Source: UBA7702 sp040776805
GTDB taxonomy: Bacteria > Bacillota > Dehalobacteriia > UBA7702
DNA: 64,000 nucleotides
Assembly (NCBI GenBank): GCA_040776805.1
Contig: JAXGZS010000004.1
Span: 241,906-305,905, forward strand
Direction: 5' to 3'
A program made the position numbers and the translations under genes. Numbering within the stretch: position 1 is the first letter of the stretch; each line of letters starts with the position of its first letter. The notes beneath the pieces were generated by a model. That model did not search any database, was not told where the DNA came from, and worked only from the letters and a program-made list of their open reading frames with translations. Below, piece by piece: positions 34,051 through 42,892 of the stretch.

Positions 34051-35415
34051 TTATTTCAGGAACTTACGAATCTGTTTCATTTTCTTTTGCGTATAGGGAT
34101 GGTAACGCAGGTTCAAATCGAGCCAGGTGGATTTTTTGACGATGCTGCGGTGATGAGTAAAGGTTTCAAAGCTCTTTTTTCCGTGGTAACTGCCCATACC
34201 GGAGTCGCCGATACCGCCGAAGCTCATATAAGGCGTGGCCAGGTGGATAACGGTATCATTGATGCAACCGCCCCCAAAAGAACAGCCATCGAGGATTTTC
34301 CGCTCCGTTTCCCGGCAGGCGGTGAAGAGGTAGAGGGCTAAGGGTTTCGGCCTGGAAGCGATAAATTCCACACACTCGCCGATTTCACGGAAGGTCAGCA
34401 CCGGCAGGATAGGGCCAAAAATTTCTTCTCCCATCACCGGGGAGGCGGGATCAACATCTATGAGCAGCGTCGGCGCCACAAAACGCCGTTGGGCGCCGAA
34501 ATCGCCGCCGATGACCGCTTTTTCCCCTTGCAGCAAACCGCTGACGCGCTGATGGTGCTTTTCACTGACGATCACCGGCAGGTCGGAGAAATCACCATCG
34601 GGAAAAAACGTCTCAAGGGCTTCTTTGTAGGCGGCAACAAAAGCGTCCCTGACATTCTCCTGGATCAGCAGATAATCCGGAGCCACACAGGTCTGCCCAC
34701 CATTTAAGACCTTGCCGAAGGCAATGCGCTTTGCCGCCAATTTGAGGTTTGCGGTTTCATCGACGATCACCGGGCTTTTGCCGCCCAATTCCAACGTCAC
34801 CGGAGTCAGGTTTTTCGCCGCCGCCGCCATCACCGCTTTGCCCACCTCGACACTGCCGGTAAAAAAGATAGTATCGAACTTTTCTTCCAGCAAAGCGCTG
34901 TTTTCCGCCCGACCCCCTTCGACGACGGTGATATATTGGGGATCAAAGACCTCTCGCAGCATCGCCGCCATGGCGTGGCTCGTTTGCGGCACGTAAGCCG
35001 AAGGTTTCACCACAGCGCAATTCCCCCCGGATATGGCGCCGACAAGAGGTGAAAGGCAAAGCTGGAGCGGATAATTCCAAGGAGACATGATCAGCGCCAC
35101 CCCGTAAGGTTCCGGCGCAATGAAACTTTTGGCGGGAAACTGAGCAAGGGGCGTCCTAACCCGTTTTTCCCTGGCCCAACCGTCGAGATGCCGTAGGTGA
35201 TAGCGTATCTCCTCCAGTACCAGACCGATTTCAGTCATATATGTTTCCAATGGTTGTTTGTTGAAGTCTTGTCTCAAGGCGTCAAAAAACAACCCTTCCT
35301 TTTGCCTTAGAGCATCCTTGAGCTTGACCAGGGCTTCCTTGCGGAAAGCAACGTCCCGGGTGGCGCCGGTCAAAAAATAGGAATGCTGGTTTTGCACGAT
35401 TTCCGAAATATCCAT
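34051..35415 (-). CDS. Class 3-type aldehyde dehydrogenase
   Basis: 454 residues, shorter than the other aldehyde dehydrogenase (495) and of the fatty/coniferyl-aldehyde branch. It has LIMSPWNYPLQL, FTGSVEVGKAVM, LELGGKSPVI, GGQTCVAPDY with the catalytic Cys, and GEEIFGPILPV. The C-terminal end (THHRSIVKKSTW, then a basic tail) matches this class, in which the tail can touch the membrane. GGGAGGGA precedes the ATG and a TTGACA-17-TACAAT promoter lies upstream. A single gene between a terminator and its own promoter. The substrate is unknown; medium or long aldehydes are likely. Confidence 0.94.
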   Translation of the reverse strand: MDISEIVQNQHSYFLTGATRDVAFRKEALVKLKDALRQKEGLFFDALRQDFNKQPLETYMTEIGLVLEEIRYHLRHLDGWAREKRVRTPLAQFPAKSFIAPEPYGVALIMSPWNYPLQLCLSPLVGAISGGNCAVVKPSAYVPQTSHAMAAMLREVFDPQYITVVEGGRAENSALLEEKFDTIFFTGSVEVGKAVMAAAAKNLTPVTLELGGKSPVIVDETANLKLAAKRIAFGKVLNGGQTCVAPDYLLIQENVRDAFVAAYKEALETFFPDGDFSDLPVIVSEKHHQRVSGLLQGEKAVIGGDFGAQRRFVAPTLLIDVDPASPVMGEEIFGPILPVLTFREIGECVEFIASRPKPLALYLFTACRETERKILDGCSFGGGCINDTVIHLATPYMSFGGIGDSGMGSYHGKKSFETFTHHRSIVKKSTWLDLNLRYHPYTQKKMKQIRKFLK

Positions 35416-35452
35416 GGCCTTCCCTCCCCTATGCCATCACTTGTCTATCTGC

Positions 35453-35481
35453 ATTGTATGCCTCTTAACCCCCGCTGTCAA
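35453..35481 (-). promoter_or_regulatory. Promoter of the class 3 aldehyde dehydrogenase
   Basis: On the minus strand TTGACA (35481-35476), 17 bases, TACAAT (35458-35453). Confidence 0.8.
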
Positions 35482-35542
35482 ATAAAAGAATCATGGGACA
35501 GAGGGTTTGCCTCGCACTAATATCAGACGTTACCGACAGTTT

Positions 35543-35580
35543 GAAAAAGGAGTGTTGTATGCTAAATACAACACTCCCTT
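35543..35580 (-). terminator. Terminator at the end of the ribosomal-protein locus
   Basis: On the minus strand GGAGTGTTGTAT pairs with ATACAACACTCC, followed by TTTTT. It follows rpsI and closes the long minus-strand expression cluster. Confidence 0.92.
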
Positions 35581-35605
35581 TATAAATCCGGATGCCAACC
35601 GGTGA

Positions 35606-35995
35606 TTAACGTTTGGAGAACTGCGACGCTTTACGGGCTTTTTTCAAACCGTATTTACGTCTTTCTTTCATTCTGGGGTCACGTGTCAGGAGACCGGCAA
35701 CTTTCAGGGTGGGACGTAATTCTCCATTGGCTTCCACTAAGGCCCGGGCGAGACCATGACGGATCGCGCCGGCCTGGCCGGACATGCCGCCCCCATGAAC
35801 GCTGGCAATCACGTCATAATTGCCAAGAGAGGAAGAGGCTTCCAAGGGCTGTTTGACAATCATTTCCCAGGTTTTTTTACCGAAATAATCTTCCAAAGAT
35901 TTCTTATTGACTTCAATGTTACCTTCGCCGGGTTTGACCCAAACTTTTGCGATCGCGTTTTTCCGGCGGCCGGTACCGTAGAATTTATCTGCCAT
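35606..35995 (-). CDS. rpsI: 30S ribosomal protein S9
   Basis: 129 residues, normal length. GTGRRKNAIAKVWVKPGEG at the start and the basic tail ending KARKASQFSKR, which reaches the P-site tRNA in the 30S head, are diagnostic. It follows rplM by 12 bases with GGAGG before the ATG, forming the usual rplM-rpsI pair, and is the last gene before the locus terminator. Confidence 0.98.
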   Translation of the reverse strand: MADKFYGTGRRKNAIAKVWVKPGEGNIEVNKKSLEDYFGKKTWEMIVKQPLEASSSLGNYDVIASVHGGGMSGQAGAIRHGLARALVEANGELRPTLKVAGLLTRDPRMKERRKYGLKKARKASQFSKR

Positions 35996-36007
35996 TTCTA
36001 TTCCTCC

Positions 36008-36439
36008 TTAAAAAGTCCACACTTCGGGTTTCTGGGCTTGATGGTTGTGTTCCGTGCCTTTGTAGATGCGGAGCTTCTTCATCACCTGCGCGCCGAGACG
36101 GTTGTGGGGAATCATGCCCTTGATGGCATACTCCATGGCCAATTCGGGCTTGGTTGCCATCAGTTTGCGGTAAGAAATGGATTTAAGCCCGCCGGGATAT
36201 CCGGAATGATGATAAGCATGCTTCTGATCGAGCTTATCACCGGTAAGGATGATCTTTTCAGCGTTAATGACGATGACATGATCGCCGGTATCTATATGCG
36301 GAGTGAAAGTGGGTTTATGTTTCCCTCTCAAAAGCCGGGCGGCTTCCGTGGCGACACGGCCCAGAGGTTTATCCGCGGCGTCAAGGATGTACCACTTGGA
36401 TTCCACTTCACTTGGTTTTGCCATATAAGTGGTGTGCAT
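36008..36439 (-). CDS. rplM: 50S ribosomal protein L13
   Basis: 143 residues. KWYILDAADKPLGRVA, GDHVIVINAEKI and YHHSGYPGGLKS identify L13, an early 50S assembly protein. The ATG at 36439 is chosen because GGAGG lies seven bases upstream and the family starts with a short polar stretch; the longer frame would add 18 unrelated residues. Confidence 0.98.
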   Translation of the reverse strand: MHTTYMAKPSEVESKWYILDAADKPLGRVATEAARLLRGKHKPTFTPHIDTGDHVIVINAEKIILTGDKLDQKHAYHHSGYPGGLKSISYRKLMATKPELAMEYAIKGMIPHNRLGAQVMKKLRIYKGTEHNHQAQKPEVWTF

Positions 36440-36532
36440 TTCATTTCCTCCTGGAATGCTATTCTTATTTTTCGCGTCTTTTTTTCGGTTCACACGGGGC
36501 TGAGTTCACCGAAATAGAGATACTCTTTCATT

Positions 36533-37345
36533 TTAACGTATCGGCTTATCTTTGTCAAGAAAATATTCATTGTTATAATAGATCTTGATCAGCGTCAAGC
36601 CTCTGGCCGGGGCGGTCAGCGACAGCAGACCGCGGTCTTTGGTGATCAGCGCTCTTTGGGCCACTTCAGCGTTCAGATGGCCGCGGCCAATGTCGATGAG
36701 ACAACCGGCGATGCTGCGAACCATCTTATAGAGAAAGCCGCCGCCCCAAAAATCAAGGTAAACATTGTCCCCTTCCCGGCTCACCGTGATCCGGTCAAGA
36801 CGACGTACGAAATTCTTCCGCCCGCTGTGCGTCGCGGTAAAGGCGGTAAAGTCATGTTCTCCGATGAATACCGCGGCGGCGGTGGCCATGAGGTCAAGGT
36901 CGAGCCTCCCACCGTAGGCATAAACATAACGGTAATCGAAGGGAGAAGGAATGTGGGTATTGCGAACGGTATAGCGATAGTGTTTTCCCACAGCGTCATA
37001 GCGGCAATGAAAATCAGCGGCCACCGTCTCCGCCGCAGTGACCACGATATCCCGAGGCAGCAGGCAGTTGACGGCGGCAGGGATCTGGGCCGCGGGAATG
37101 CTGCCCCGCAAAAAGAAGGTGACCACTTGCCCCGCGGCATGGACGCCGGCATCGGTGCGGCTGGCCCCCAAAACCGTTACGGGGTGGGCGGCGACTTTGC
37201 TCAGGGCTTCGTTCAATACGCTTTCCACGCCAATGGCGTTGCGCTGGCTTTGAAATCCGCAATAAGCGGTACCGTCGTAGGCGACGGTCAATTTGACTTG
37301 TTTTTTTTGATCGTTTGGATCCTTTTGATTCTTGGCAATCATCAT
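36533..37345 (-). CDS. truA: tRNA pseudouridine synthase A
   Basis: 270 residues. Makes pseudouridine at positions 38-40 of tRNA anticodon arms. VAYDGTAYCGFQSQ opens the domain, GASRTDAGVHAAGQV holds the catalytic Asp, and FTAFTATHSGRKN and GGGFLYKMVRSIAG follow. There is no Shine-Dalgarno site; the ATG at 37345 overlaps the ecfT stop (ATGA), so initiation by coupling is likely. A second ATG is directly adjacent. Position after ecfA-ecfA-ecfT is the usual one. Confidence 0.96.
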   Translation of the reverse strand: MMIAKNQKDPNDQKKQVKLTVAYDGTAYCGFQSQRNAIGVESVLNEALSKVAAHPVTVLGASRTDAGVHAAGQVVTFFLRGSIPAAQIPAAVNCLLPRDIVVTAAETVAADFHCRYDAVGKHYRYTVRNTHIPSPFDYRYVYAYGGRLDLDLMATAAAVFIGEHDFTAFTATHSGRKNFVRRLDRITVSREGDNVYLDFWGGGFLYKMVRSIAGCLIDIGRGHLNAEVAQRALITKDRGLLSLTAPARGLTLIKIYYNNEYFLDKDKPIR

Positions 37346-38139
37346 AAAAACCACCGATAAACCAGCATCAGGACGAGAAAGAGCAGAAAAGCGCCGATCA
37401 CGGCAACGTCTTTCACGCCATAGCGCAACAGCCGAAAAGTGGTGCGGGAAACGTCGCTGCGGTAGCCCCGCGCTTCCATGGCGTCGGCCAGTTCTTCAGA
37501 GCGGCGAAAAGCACCGACAAAGAGGGGTAGCAACAGAGGCAGAAGATTCTTCCCCCGCTTTACAAGGGAGCCGGTATAGAGATCGGCGCCGCGGCTTTGC
37601 TGCGCCTGGAGCGTGGTCTCCGCCTCCGAGAGCATCACGGGAATGAAGCGAATGGCGATGGCCATCATCATCGCCAGTTCCGAGACGGGAGCGCCCAATT
37701 TCTTCAGCGGCGTAAAGAGCCGTTCCAAACCGGCGGTGAGGGAAAGCGGCGTGGTGGTAAAGGTCAAAATCAACGCCGAAAAGAGGATCAAAGTCAGTCG
37801 AGCAGCCATTCTGCCGGCGACGGCCAGACCCTCTTGGGTCATTTGAAAGATCCCGATCTGCAGCAGGGCGGTTCCCGTTGTAAAGAACATCGTAAAAATC
37901 GCGGCCAAGGCAATAAACAGCAAAAGCAGCCTGACGGCGCGGAAATATACCTTCACGGGTACCTTCGATAACACCATCGACGCGGCGCACAGCGCTGCCG
38001 CGTAAAGATACGTGTAAAAATCCCGACAGAAAAAGAGCAACACATAATAGAGGAAAAGCGCAATCAGCTTTGCCCGGGGATCGACACCGTGGACCGGAGA
38101 ATCCACGGGATAATACTGTCCTGCGGTTACATGGTTCAT
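37342..38139 (-). CDS. ecfT: ECF transporter transmembrane subunit EcfT
   Basis: 265 residues with about five or six membrane segments. This subunit joins the two ATPases to substrate-specific S components for vitamins and metals. The two conserved coupling-helix motifs are present: QSRGADLYTG and AMEARGYRS. The start follows GAGG. It is followed by truA with a four-base overlap. No S component gene lies in the window, as expected for the shared group II module. Confidence 0.95.
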   Translation of the reverse strand: MNHVTAGQYYPVDSPVHGVDPRAKLIALFLYYVLLFFCRDFYTYLYAAALCAASMVLSKVPVKVYFRAVRLLLLFIALAAIFTMFFTTGTALLQIGIFQMTQEGLAVAGRMAARLTLILFSALILTFTTTPLSLTAGLERLFTPLKKLGAPVSELAMMMAIAIRFIPVMLSEAETTLQAQQSRGADLYTGSLVKRGKNLLPLLLPLFVGAFRRSEELADAMEARGYRSDVSRTTFRLLRYGVKDVAVIGAFLLFLVLMLVYRWFL

Positions 38140-38148
38140 CTTACGACC

Positions 38149-38982
38149 TCAATCCTCCTCCCCGGTAAAAAAGCCCTTTAATTTGAGATAAGCCTCAGAA
38201 GCCGGAAAAATGCCGTAATTTCCCCGCAGCACCGCGTCAAGATCGAAATCATCGCTCAGCAGTCCCGCCTCACCCCGCAAAGCGCCATCGGCGCTGAGCT
38301 TTTCCGGAGCACCGTCGAAAATCAGCCGTCCCTCCGCCATCACCAGCAGACGGTGGGCAAGAGAGACCATTTCCGGCAAATCATGACCGACCCAAAGAAC
38401 TGTTTTGCCTTTTTTCTGCATGGTTTTGACCAAGGCGCAGACGCGGCGCTTGCCCACAGGATCCAAACCGGCGGTGGGCTCGTCCAAAAGGATCACTGGG
38501 GTATCCATCAGAAAAATCGACGCCAAGGCTACCCGGCGCTGTTCACCGCCGGAAAGCTGAAAGGGGGAGCGCGACAGATAGGAATCATCGAGACCGATCA
38601 GGGGCAGCAGCTCCCCGATGGCTCTGTCGATTTCCCTTTGGCTTTTGCCGATGTTGCCGGCGCCGAAAGAGAGCTCCTCCTTGACGGTTTCGGCAAAAAA
38701 CTGATGCTCCGGGTTCTGGAAGGCCATGGCCACCAAAGCGGCGGTGTCCGCCGCGGAACGCTGCTTCCCTCCCATCAAACAGCCCTCCACCTCAATGCTG
38801 CCGTGATCGGCTTGCAGAAGGCCCCCGATCAGCTTCAGCAACGTGGATTTACCACAGCCGGATCTGCCGGCAATGGCCACGAAAGAGGGTTCTGCCACAA
38901 CAAAGGAAACCTCCTTCAGAGCCATTTTGGCAAAGGGCGTACCCTTCATAAAGGTGGTGCTGACCTGTGCTACGTTGATCAT
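38149..38982 (-). CDS. ecfA2: ECF transporter ATPase EcfA2
   Basis: 277 residues. ABC ATPase with Walker A at 39-46 (GRSGCGKS), FQNPEHQFFAETV in the Q-loop region, signature LSGGEQRRVALA and Walker B VILLDEPTAGLDP. The C-terminal extension of about 50 residues typical of EcfA is present. It overlaps the first ATPase gene by four bases and precedes ecfT. Confidence 0.95.
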   Translation of the reverse strand: MINVAQVSTTFMKGTPFAKMALKEVSFVVAEPSFVAIAGRSGCGKSTLLKLIGGLLQADHGSIEVEGCLMGGKQRSAADTAALVAMAFQNPEHQFFAETVKEELSFGAGNIGKSQREIDRAIGELLPLIGLDDSYLSRSPFQLSGGEQRRVALASIFLMDTPVILLDEPTAGLDPVGKRRVCALVKTMQKKGKTVLWVGHDLPEMVSLAHRLLVMAEGRLIFDGAPEKLSADGALRGEAGLLSDDFDLDAVLRGNYGIFPASEAYLKLKGFFTGEED

Positions 38983-39641
38983 CCGCCCATCACCTCCGCT
39001 GTTTTGTCTTGCAAAAAAAGCAGCTGGTCGCCGAAACGCAGTTCATGGCTGTAATGGCTGACGGATACGACGGTAAGTCCGGTCTCTTCCTTTAAGCCGG
39101 CGATATGCTCCCAGATCTCCCGCCGGTTTTTGGGATCCAGCAAGGCGCAGGCTTCGTCTAAAATCAGCAACTCGGGACGCATCACATAGACCCCCGCCAA
39201 GGCGGTACGCTGCATTTCCCCGCCGGAAAGGAGGTGCGGTTCCTTGCGGCGCAGATCCTTTAAAGCAAACCGCGCCAAAGCGTCCTCGGTGCGGGCAAGG
39301 ATCTCCTCCCGGGGCAAACCAAGGTTTTCGGCGCCGAAGGCGATATCCTCCTCCACGGTGGCACCGACGATCTGGTTTTCCGGGTTTTGGAAAACATAGG
39401 CTGTTTTTTGGCGCAAAGCACCACGCTCCGGCTCCTTTGCGGTGTTTAAGCCGCAAACCCGTACGGTCCCTGCCGTGGGCAGCAGCAGACCGGCCATGAG
39501 CCTGGCCAAAGTACTTTTACCGGAACCGTTTTCTCCGACAATACTTAGCCATGCTCCCTTTTTCATATTCAGTTGTATCTGCTCCAAAACGACTCGTTCC
39601 CCATAGGAGAAGAAGACATTTTGCATCTCAACCATAAGCAT
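38979..39641 (-). CDS. ecfA1: ECF transporter ATPase EcfA1 (short form)
   Basis: 220 residues against about 270-280 for EcfA1. Walker A (GENGSGKST), FQNPENQIVG, signature LSGGEMQRTALA and Walker B LLILDEACALLDP are intact, so the ATPase core is complete; the C-terminal extension is missing. In Walker B, the DEPTSGLDP-type sequence is altered to DEACALLDP. No Shine-Dalgarno site is visible; a hairpin ends four bases before the first ATG. The ATG two codons further (39635) or the one at 39626 may be used instead. Follows rplQ by 42 bases. Confidence 0.9.
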   Translation of the reverse strand: MLMVEMQNVFFSYGERVVLEQIQLNMKKGAWLSIVGENGSGKSTLARLMAGLLLPTAGTVRVCGLNTAKEPERGALRQKTAYVFQNPENQIVGATVEEDIAFGAENLGLPREEILARTEDALARFALKDLRRKEPHLLSGGEMQRTALAGVYVMRPELLILDEACALLDPKNRREIWEHIAGLKEETGLTVVSVSHYSHELRFGDQLLFLQDKTAEVMGG

Positions 39642-39644
39642 ACC

Positions 39645-39670
39645 AAAAGAGGGCCCATAGAGGCCCTCTT
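39645..39670 (-). terminator. Hairpin between rplQ and ecfA1
   Basis: On the minus strand AAGAGGGCC pairs with GGGCCCTCTT and is followed by only TTGG. It may be a partial terminator that lowers ecf expression relative to the ribosomal genes, or an RNA-processing site. Confidence 0.55.
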
Positions 39671-39683
39671 CCCAAAATATTTT

Positions 39684-40022
39684 TTAAACCAGTTCGATTT
39701 TGACCATTTCCGCGCCATCGCCGCGTCTCAAGTCCAGCTTGATGGTGCGGGTGTAGCCGCCGGGACGGTCTTTGTAACGTTCCGCCAAAACGCTAAACAC
39801 TTTGGTGACGACGTCTTCGTCCTGAATGTAGGCAAGGGCCTGCCTTCTGGCGTGGAGATCGCCTCTTTTGCCGAGGGTAATCATTTTTTCGGCAATGCTT
39901 TTCAGCTCTTTTGCTTTGGGCGCTGTTGTTTCAATGCTTTCTTTATCCAAAAGAGAGGTGGTAATATTTCTCAACATTGCCCGACGGTGAGCACTATTTC
40001 TTCTGAGTCTGCCGTATGCCAC
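39684..40022 (-). CDS. rplQ: 50S ribosomal protein L17
   Basis: 112 residues, normal. GRLRRNSAHRRAMLRNITTSL, then ETTAPKAKELKSIAEKMITL and DRPGGYTR identify L17, near the exit-tunnel opening. The start codon is GTG with AAGGAGG eight to nine bases upstream. It follows rpoA by 36 bases. Confidence 0.98.
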   Translation of the reverse strand: MAYGRLRRNSAHRRAMLRNITTSLLDKESIETTAPKAKELKSIAEKMITLGKRGDLHARRQALAYIQDEDVVTKVFSVLAERYKDRPGGYTRTIKLDLRRGDGAEMVKIELV

Positions 40023-40058
40023 TGTGGTTTCCTCCTTACTACTGAGTTACTGACGCCC

Positions 40059-41009
40059 TCAGTCTTCCGCTCTGCGGAGAGAAAGATTGAGTTCGCTGAG
40101 TTTTTCCATAACTTCTTCCAGAGATTTTCTGCCCAAGTTTCTGACTTTCATCATATCTTCTTCGGTACGCTGGGTCAATTCCTGTACGGTATTGATCCCG
40201 GCGCGTTTCAAACAATTGTAGGAACGGACGGACATATCCAGCTCTTCGATGGTCATGTCTAAGATCTTATCTTTATTATCGTCCTTCTTTTCCACCATGA
40301 TGATATCGTCACCGGGAACTTCCGTTAAACCGATGAACAATTTCAGATATTCGGCAAGGATTTTGGCGCTTTTGCTGATGGCTTCATCCGGATAGATACT
40401 GCCATCGGTCCAAATATCCAGGGTTAATTTATCAAAGTCGGTTTGCTGCCCGACTCTTGTATCTTCCACATGAAAGATCACTTTGGTAATGGGAGAGAAG
40501 AACGAATCAATGGGAATGATGCCCAAAGGCATATTTTCCTTTTTGTTCTTTTCAACACTGTTGTAACCTCTCCCTTTTTCTACGGTTACTTCCATATGGA
40601 GACTGCCATTTTTGTCAAGGGTAACAATGTGGTGGTCCGGATTGAGAATTTCCACTTCAGAACTGCCTTTTAAGTCACGGCCTGTGATCTCACCTTCGCC
40701 TTCGGCTTCCAACATGAGAAGCCGCTCTTCATCGGTGTGCAATTTCACGCAAAGACCCTTTAGATTTAAGATCAAATCCGTGGTGTCTTCGTATACACCG
40801 GGAATTGTCGAGAATTCATGGAGAATTCCGTCAATTTTGACTGAGGTCACTGCCGCACCGGGCAGGGAGGAAAGGAGAACACGTCGCAAAGCGTTGCCGA
40901 GGGTAATCCCGTAACCTCTTTCCAGGGGTTCAACAACAAAGCGGCCATAGGTTTTGTCATCATTCATTTCCACACATTGAATCTTGGGTTTTTCCATTCC
41001 TGACAGCAT
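40059..41009 (-). CDS. rpoA: RNA polymerase subunit alpha
   Basis: 316 residues. The N-terminal assembly domain (VEPLERGYGITLGNALRRVLL, GAAVTSVKI) and the C-terminal domain (RSYNCLKRAGINTVQEL, KVRNLGRKSLEEV) that contacts UP-element DNA and activators are both complete. A short acidic/Lys linker at about 225-245 joins them. GGAGG lies eight bases before the ATG. Confidence 0.98.
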   Translation of the reverse strand: MLSGMEKPKIQCVEMNDDKTYGRFVVEPLERGYGITLGNALRRVLLSSLPGAAVTSVKIDGILHEFSTIPGVYEDTTDLILNLKGLCVKLHTDEERLLMLEAEGEGEITGRDLKGSSEVEILNPDHHIVTLDKNGSLHMEVTVEKGRGYNSVEKNKKENMPLGIIPIDSFFSPITKVIFHVEDTRVGQQTDFDKLTLDIWTDGSIYPDEAISKSAKILAEYLKLFIGLTEVPGDDIIMVEKKDDNKDKILDMTIEELDMSVRSYNCLKRAGINTVQELTQRTEEDMMKVRNLGRKSLEEVMEKLSELNLSLRRAED

Positions 41010-41057
41010 ATATCTGGCCTCCTTATATAAACTATCGATTAAAGTGAGCCTTAAGCC

Positions 41058-41690
41058 TTAGCGGGAGTAACCTTCAACGATTAAGTGTTCTTCGATTGGG
41101 ATGTCAATATCTTCCCGTTTGGGTTTATCCGCAACGGTTACGGCAAGGCCGTCTTTGTCCAAGGAGAGCCACTGAGGAACGGATTTCACTGCGGCCAGCT
41201 CTGCAATTGCCTGGATTTTAGGACTTTTTTTGCTTTTTGCCGCAACGGCGATAACATCACCTTTTTTCACGAGGAAAGAAGGAATGTTGACTTTTCTGCC
41301 GTTGACGGTGAAATGGCCGTGGAGTATCAACTGACGGGCTTCATTTCTGCTGTTGGCCAGGCCCGCTCTGTAAACAGTATTGTCAAGACGGGATTCCAAG
41401 AGGACCAGGAGATTTTCCCCGGTTACGCCACCCTGTCTGACGGCTTCTCTATAATAGAGGCGGAATTGTTTTTCTAACACACCGTAAATACGACGTACTT
41501 TTTCTTTTTCTCTTAATTGAAGGCCATATTCCGTACGTTTTTTACGGGCGGCGGCGGCGCCATGCTGGCCCGGCGCATAACTTCTTTTCGTAAAGGAGCA
41601 TTTATCGCTGTAGCAGCGGTCACCTTTTAAATAAAGCTTCTCTCCTTCACGCCGGCAAAGCCGACACTGAGATTCTGTATAACGTGCCAT
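41058..41690 (-). CDS. rpsD: 30S ribosomal protein S4
   Basis: 210 residues. This is the zinc-binding form: CRLCRREGEKLYLKGDRCYSDKC (four Cys, abbreviated by position 9-31). The S4 domain has ESRLDNTVYRAGLANSRNEARQLI and HGHFTVNGRKVNIPS. A primary 16S binding protein. GGAG precedes the ATG. Confidence 0.98.
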   Translation of the reverse strand: MARYTESQCRLCRREGEKLYLKGDRCYSDKCSFTKRSYAPGQHGAAAARKKRTEYGLQLREKEKVRRIYGVLEKQFRLYYREAVRQGGVTGENLLVLLESRLDNTVYRAGLANSRNEARQLILHGHFTVNGRKVNIPSFLVKKGDVIAVAAKSKKSPKIQAIAELAAVKSVPQWLSLDKDGLAVTVADKPKREDIDIPIEEHLIVEGYSR

Positions 41691-41706
41691 CTAAAAAGGA
41701 CACCTC

Positions 41707-42093
41707 CTAAACTCTTCTTCTTTTGGGCGGACGGCAGCCATTGTGAGGAATGGGAGTAACGTCCTTGATCATGCTGATTTCCAAACCCGTGGCCTGGAGC
41801 GAACGAATCGCGGCTTCTCTGCCGGAACCGGGTCCTTTGACAACGCATTCAATGGTTTTCATACCGTGTTCCATCGCTTCTTTGGCGGCGGTTTCGGCGG
41901 CCAGTTGCGCGGCAAAGGGCGTGCTCTTTCTGGAGCCTTTGAAACCGGAAGCCCCGGCGCTGGACCAAGAAATGGCATTGCCGGCTTTATCGGTGATCAC
42001 AATGATCGTATTATTAAAAGTCGAATTGATATGGGCTACGCCGTATTCAATGTTCTTCTTTTCTCTTCTTCTGCGCGTTTGTCTTCTTGCCAT
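41707..42093 (-). CDS. rpsK: 30S ribosomal protein S11
   Basis: 128 residues. GVAHINSTFNNTIIVITD, SWSSAGASGFKGSRKSTPFA, VKGPGSGREAAIR and the end IPHNGCRPPKRRRV are diagnostic of S11, on the 30S platform near the mRNA exit channel. An Arg/Lys-rich start follows the ATG. It lies between rpsM and rpsD. Confidence 0.98.
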   Translation of the reverse strand: MARRQTRRRREKKNIEYGVAHINSTFNNTIIVITDKAGNAISWSSAGASGFKGSRKSTPFAAQLAAETAAKEAMEHGMKTIECVVKGPGSGREAAIRSLQATGLEISMIKDVTPIPHNGCRPPKRRRV

Positions 42094-42112
42094 GAATGAT
42101 ATCCCCCTTCCT

Positions 42113-42484
42113 TTATTTCTTACGTCTTACACCCACGGTCCGTTTGGGACCTTTGCGGGTACGCGCGTTGGTTTTCGTTTTTTGACCTCTCACAGGGAGA
42201 CCTCTTCTGTGGCGAATGCCGCGGTAGCAGCTAATTTCAACTAGTCTTTTGATATTCAAAGCGACGTCGCGACGGAGATCGCCTTCAACCAAATAATGAT
42301 TGTTGATGATATCCCGGATCGCGTTAACCTGATCTTCGCTCAGATTTTTCACCCGGATATCGCCGTCGACGTTGGCTTCCGCTAAGATTTTTTTGGCGGT
42401 CGGAACTCCAATGCCGTAAATATAGGTCAGACCGACTTCGACTCTTTTATCACGGGGTAAGTCAATACCAGCAATACGTGCCAT
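42113..42484 (-). CDS. rpsM: 30S ribosomal protein S13
   Basis: 123 residues. RIAGIDLPRDKRVEVGLTYIYGIG at the start, the helix-hairpin-helix near GDLRRDVALNIKRL and the end GQKTKTNARTRKGPKR identify S13, which bridges the 30S head to the 50S and P-site tRNA. GGAGG precedes the ATG. Confidence 0.98.
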   Translation of the reverse strand: MARIAGIDLPRDKRVEVGLTYIYGIGVPTAKKILAEANVDGDIRVKNLSEDQVNAIRDIINNHYLVEGDLRRDVALNIKRLVEISCYRGIRHRRGLPVRGQKTKTNARTRKGPKRTVGVRRKK

Positions 42485-42518
42485 TTATTTCATGCACCTC
42501 CAATTTTAGAAATTTTCA

Positions 42519-42632
42519 TTATCCTTGTTTCTGTTTATGTTTGGGGTTTTTGCAAATGACCATAACGGTCCCTTTTCTCTTAATGATTTTGCATTTTTCG
42601 CAAATTGGTTTTACCGAAGCGCGAACTTTCAC
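42519..42632 (-). CDS. rpmJ: 50S ribosomal protein L36 (zinc-binding form)
   Basis: 37 residues, the normal size. It begins KVRASVKPICEKCKIIKRKG after the initiator and ends KNPKHKQKQG. The CX2C, Cys and His residues form the zinc ribbon of the C+ form. The start is GTG with AAGGAGG seven bases upstream. It lies between infA and rpsM as expected and is too short for a 60-residue cutoff. Confidence 0.97.
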   Translation of the reverse strand: MKVRASVKPICEKCKIIKRKGTVMVICKNPKHKQKQG

Positions 42633-42673
42633 GGTAATTCCTCCTTTTTCCTTGCGGTTTTCTATCGGATCGC

Positions 42674-42892
42674 TTACTTAAAACGGTATACAATACGTCC
42701 ACGATTCAAATCGTAGGGACTTAACTCAACAGTAACTCTGTCCCCGGGCAGAATGCGGATGAAATTCATCCGGATTTTTCCGGAAACATGGGCAAGCACT
42801 CTGTGCCCGTTTGCCAGTTCAACGGTGAACATTGCGTTGGGCAATGGTTCAATGACTCTGCCCTCCACTTCAATCGCATCTTGTTTCGACAT
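42674..42892 (-). CDS. infA: Translation initiation factor IF-1
   Basis: 72 residues. EVEGRVIEPLPNAMFTVEL, HVSGKIRMNFIRILPGD and VELSPYDLNRGRIVYR give the single OB fold of IF-1, which occupies the 30S A site during initiation. The ATG lies within the end of the KOW-protein gene, overlapping it by 23 bases, with AGGAGG inside that coding sequence. Confidence 0.98.
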   Translation of the reverse strand: MSKQDAIEVEGRVIEPLPNAMFTVELANGHRVLAHVSGKIRMNFIRILPGDRVTVELSPYDLNRGRIVYRFK

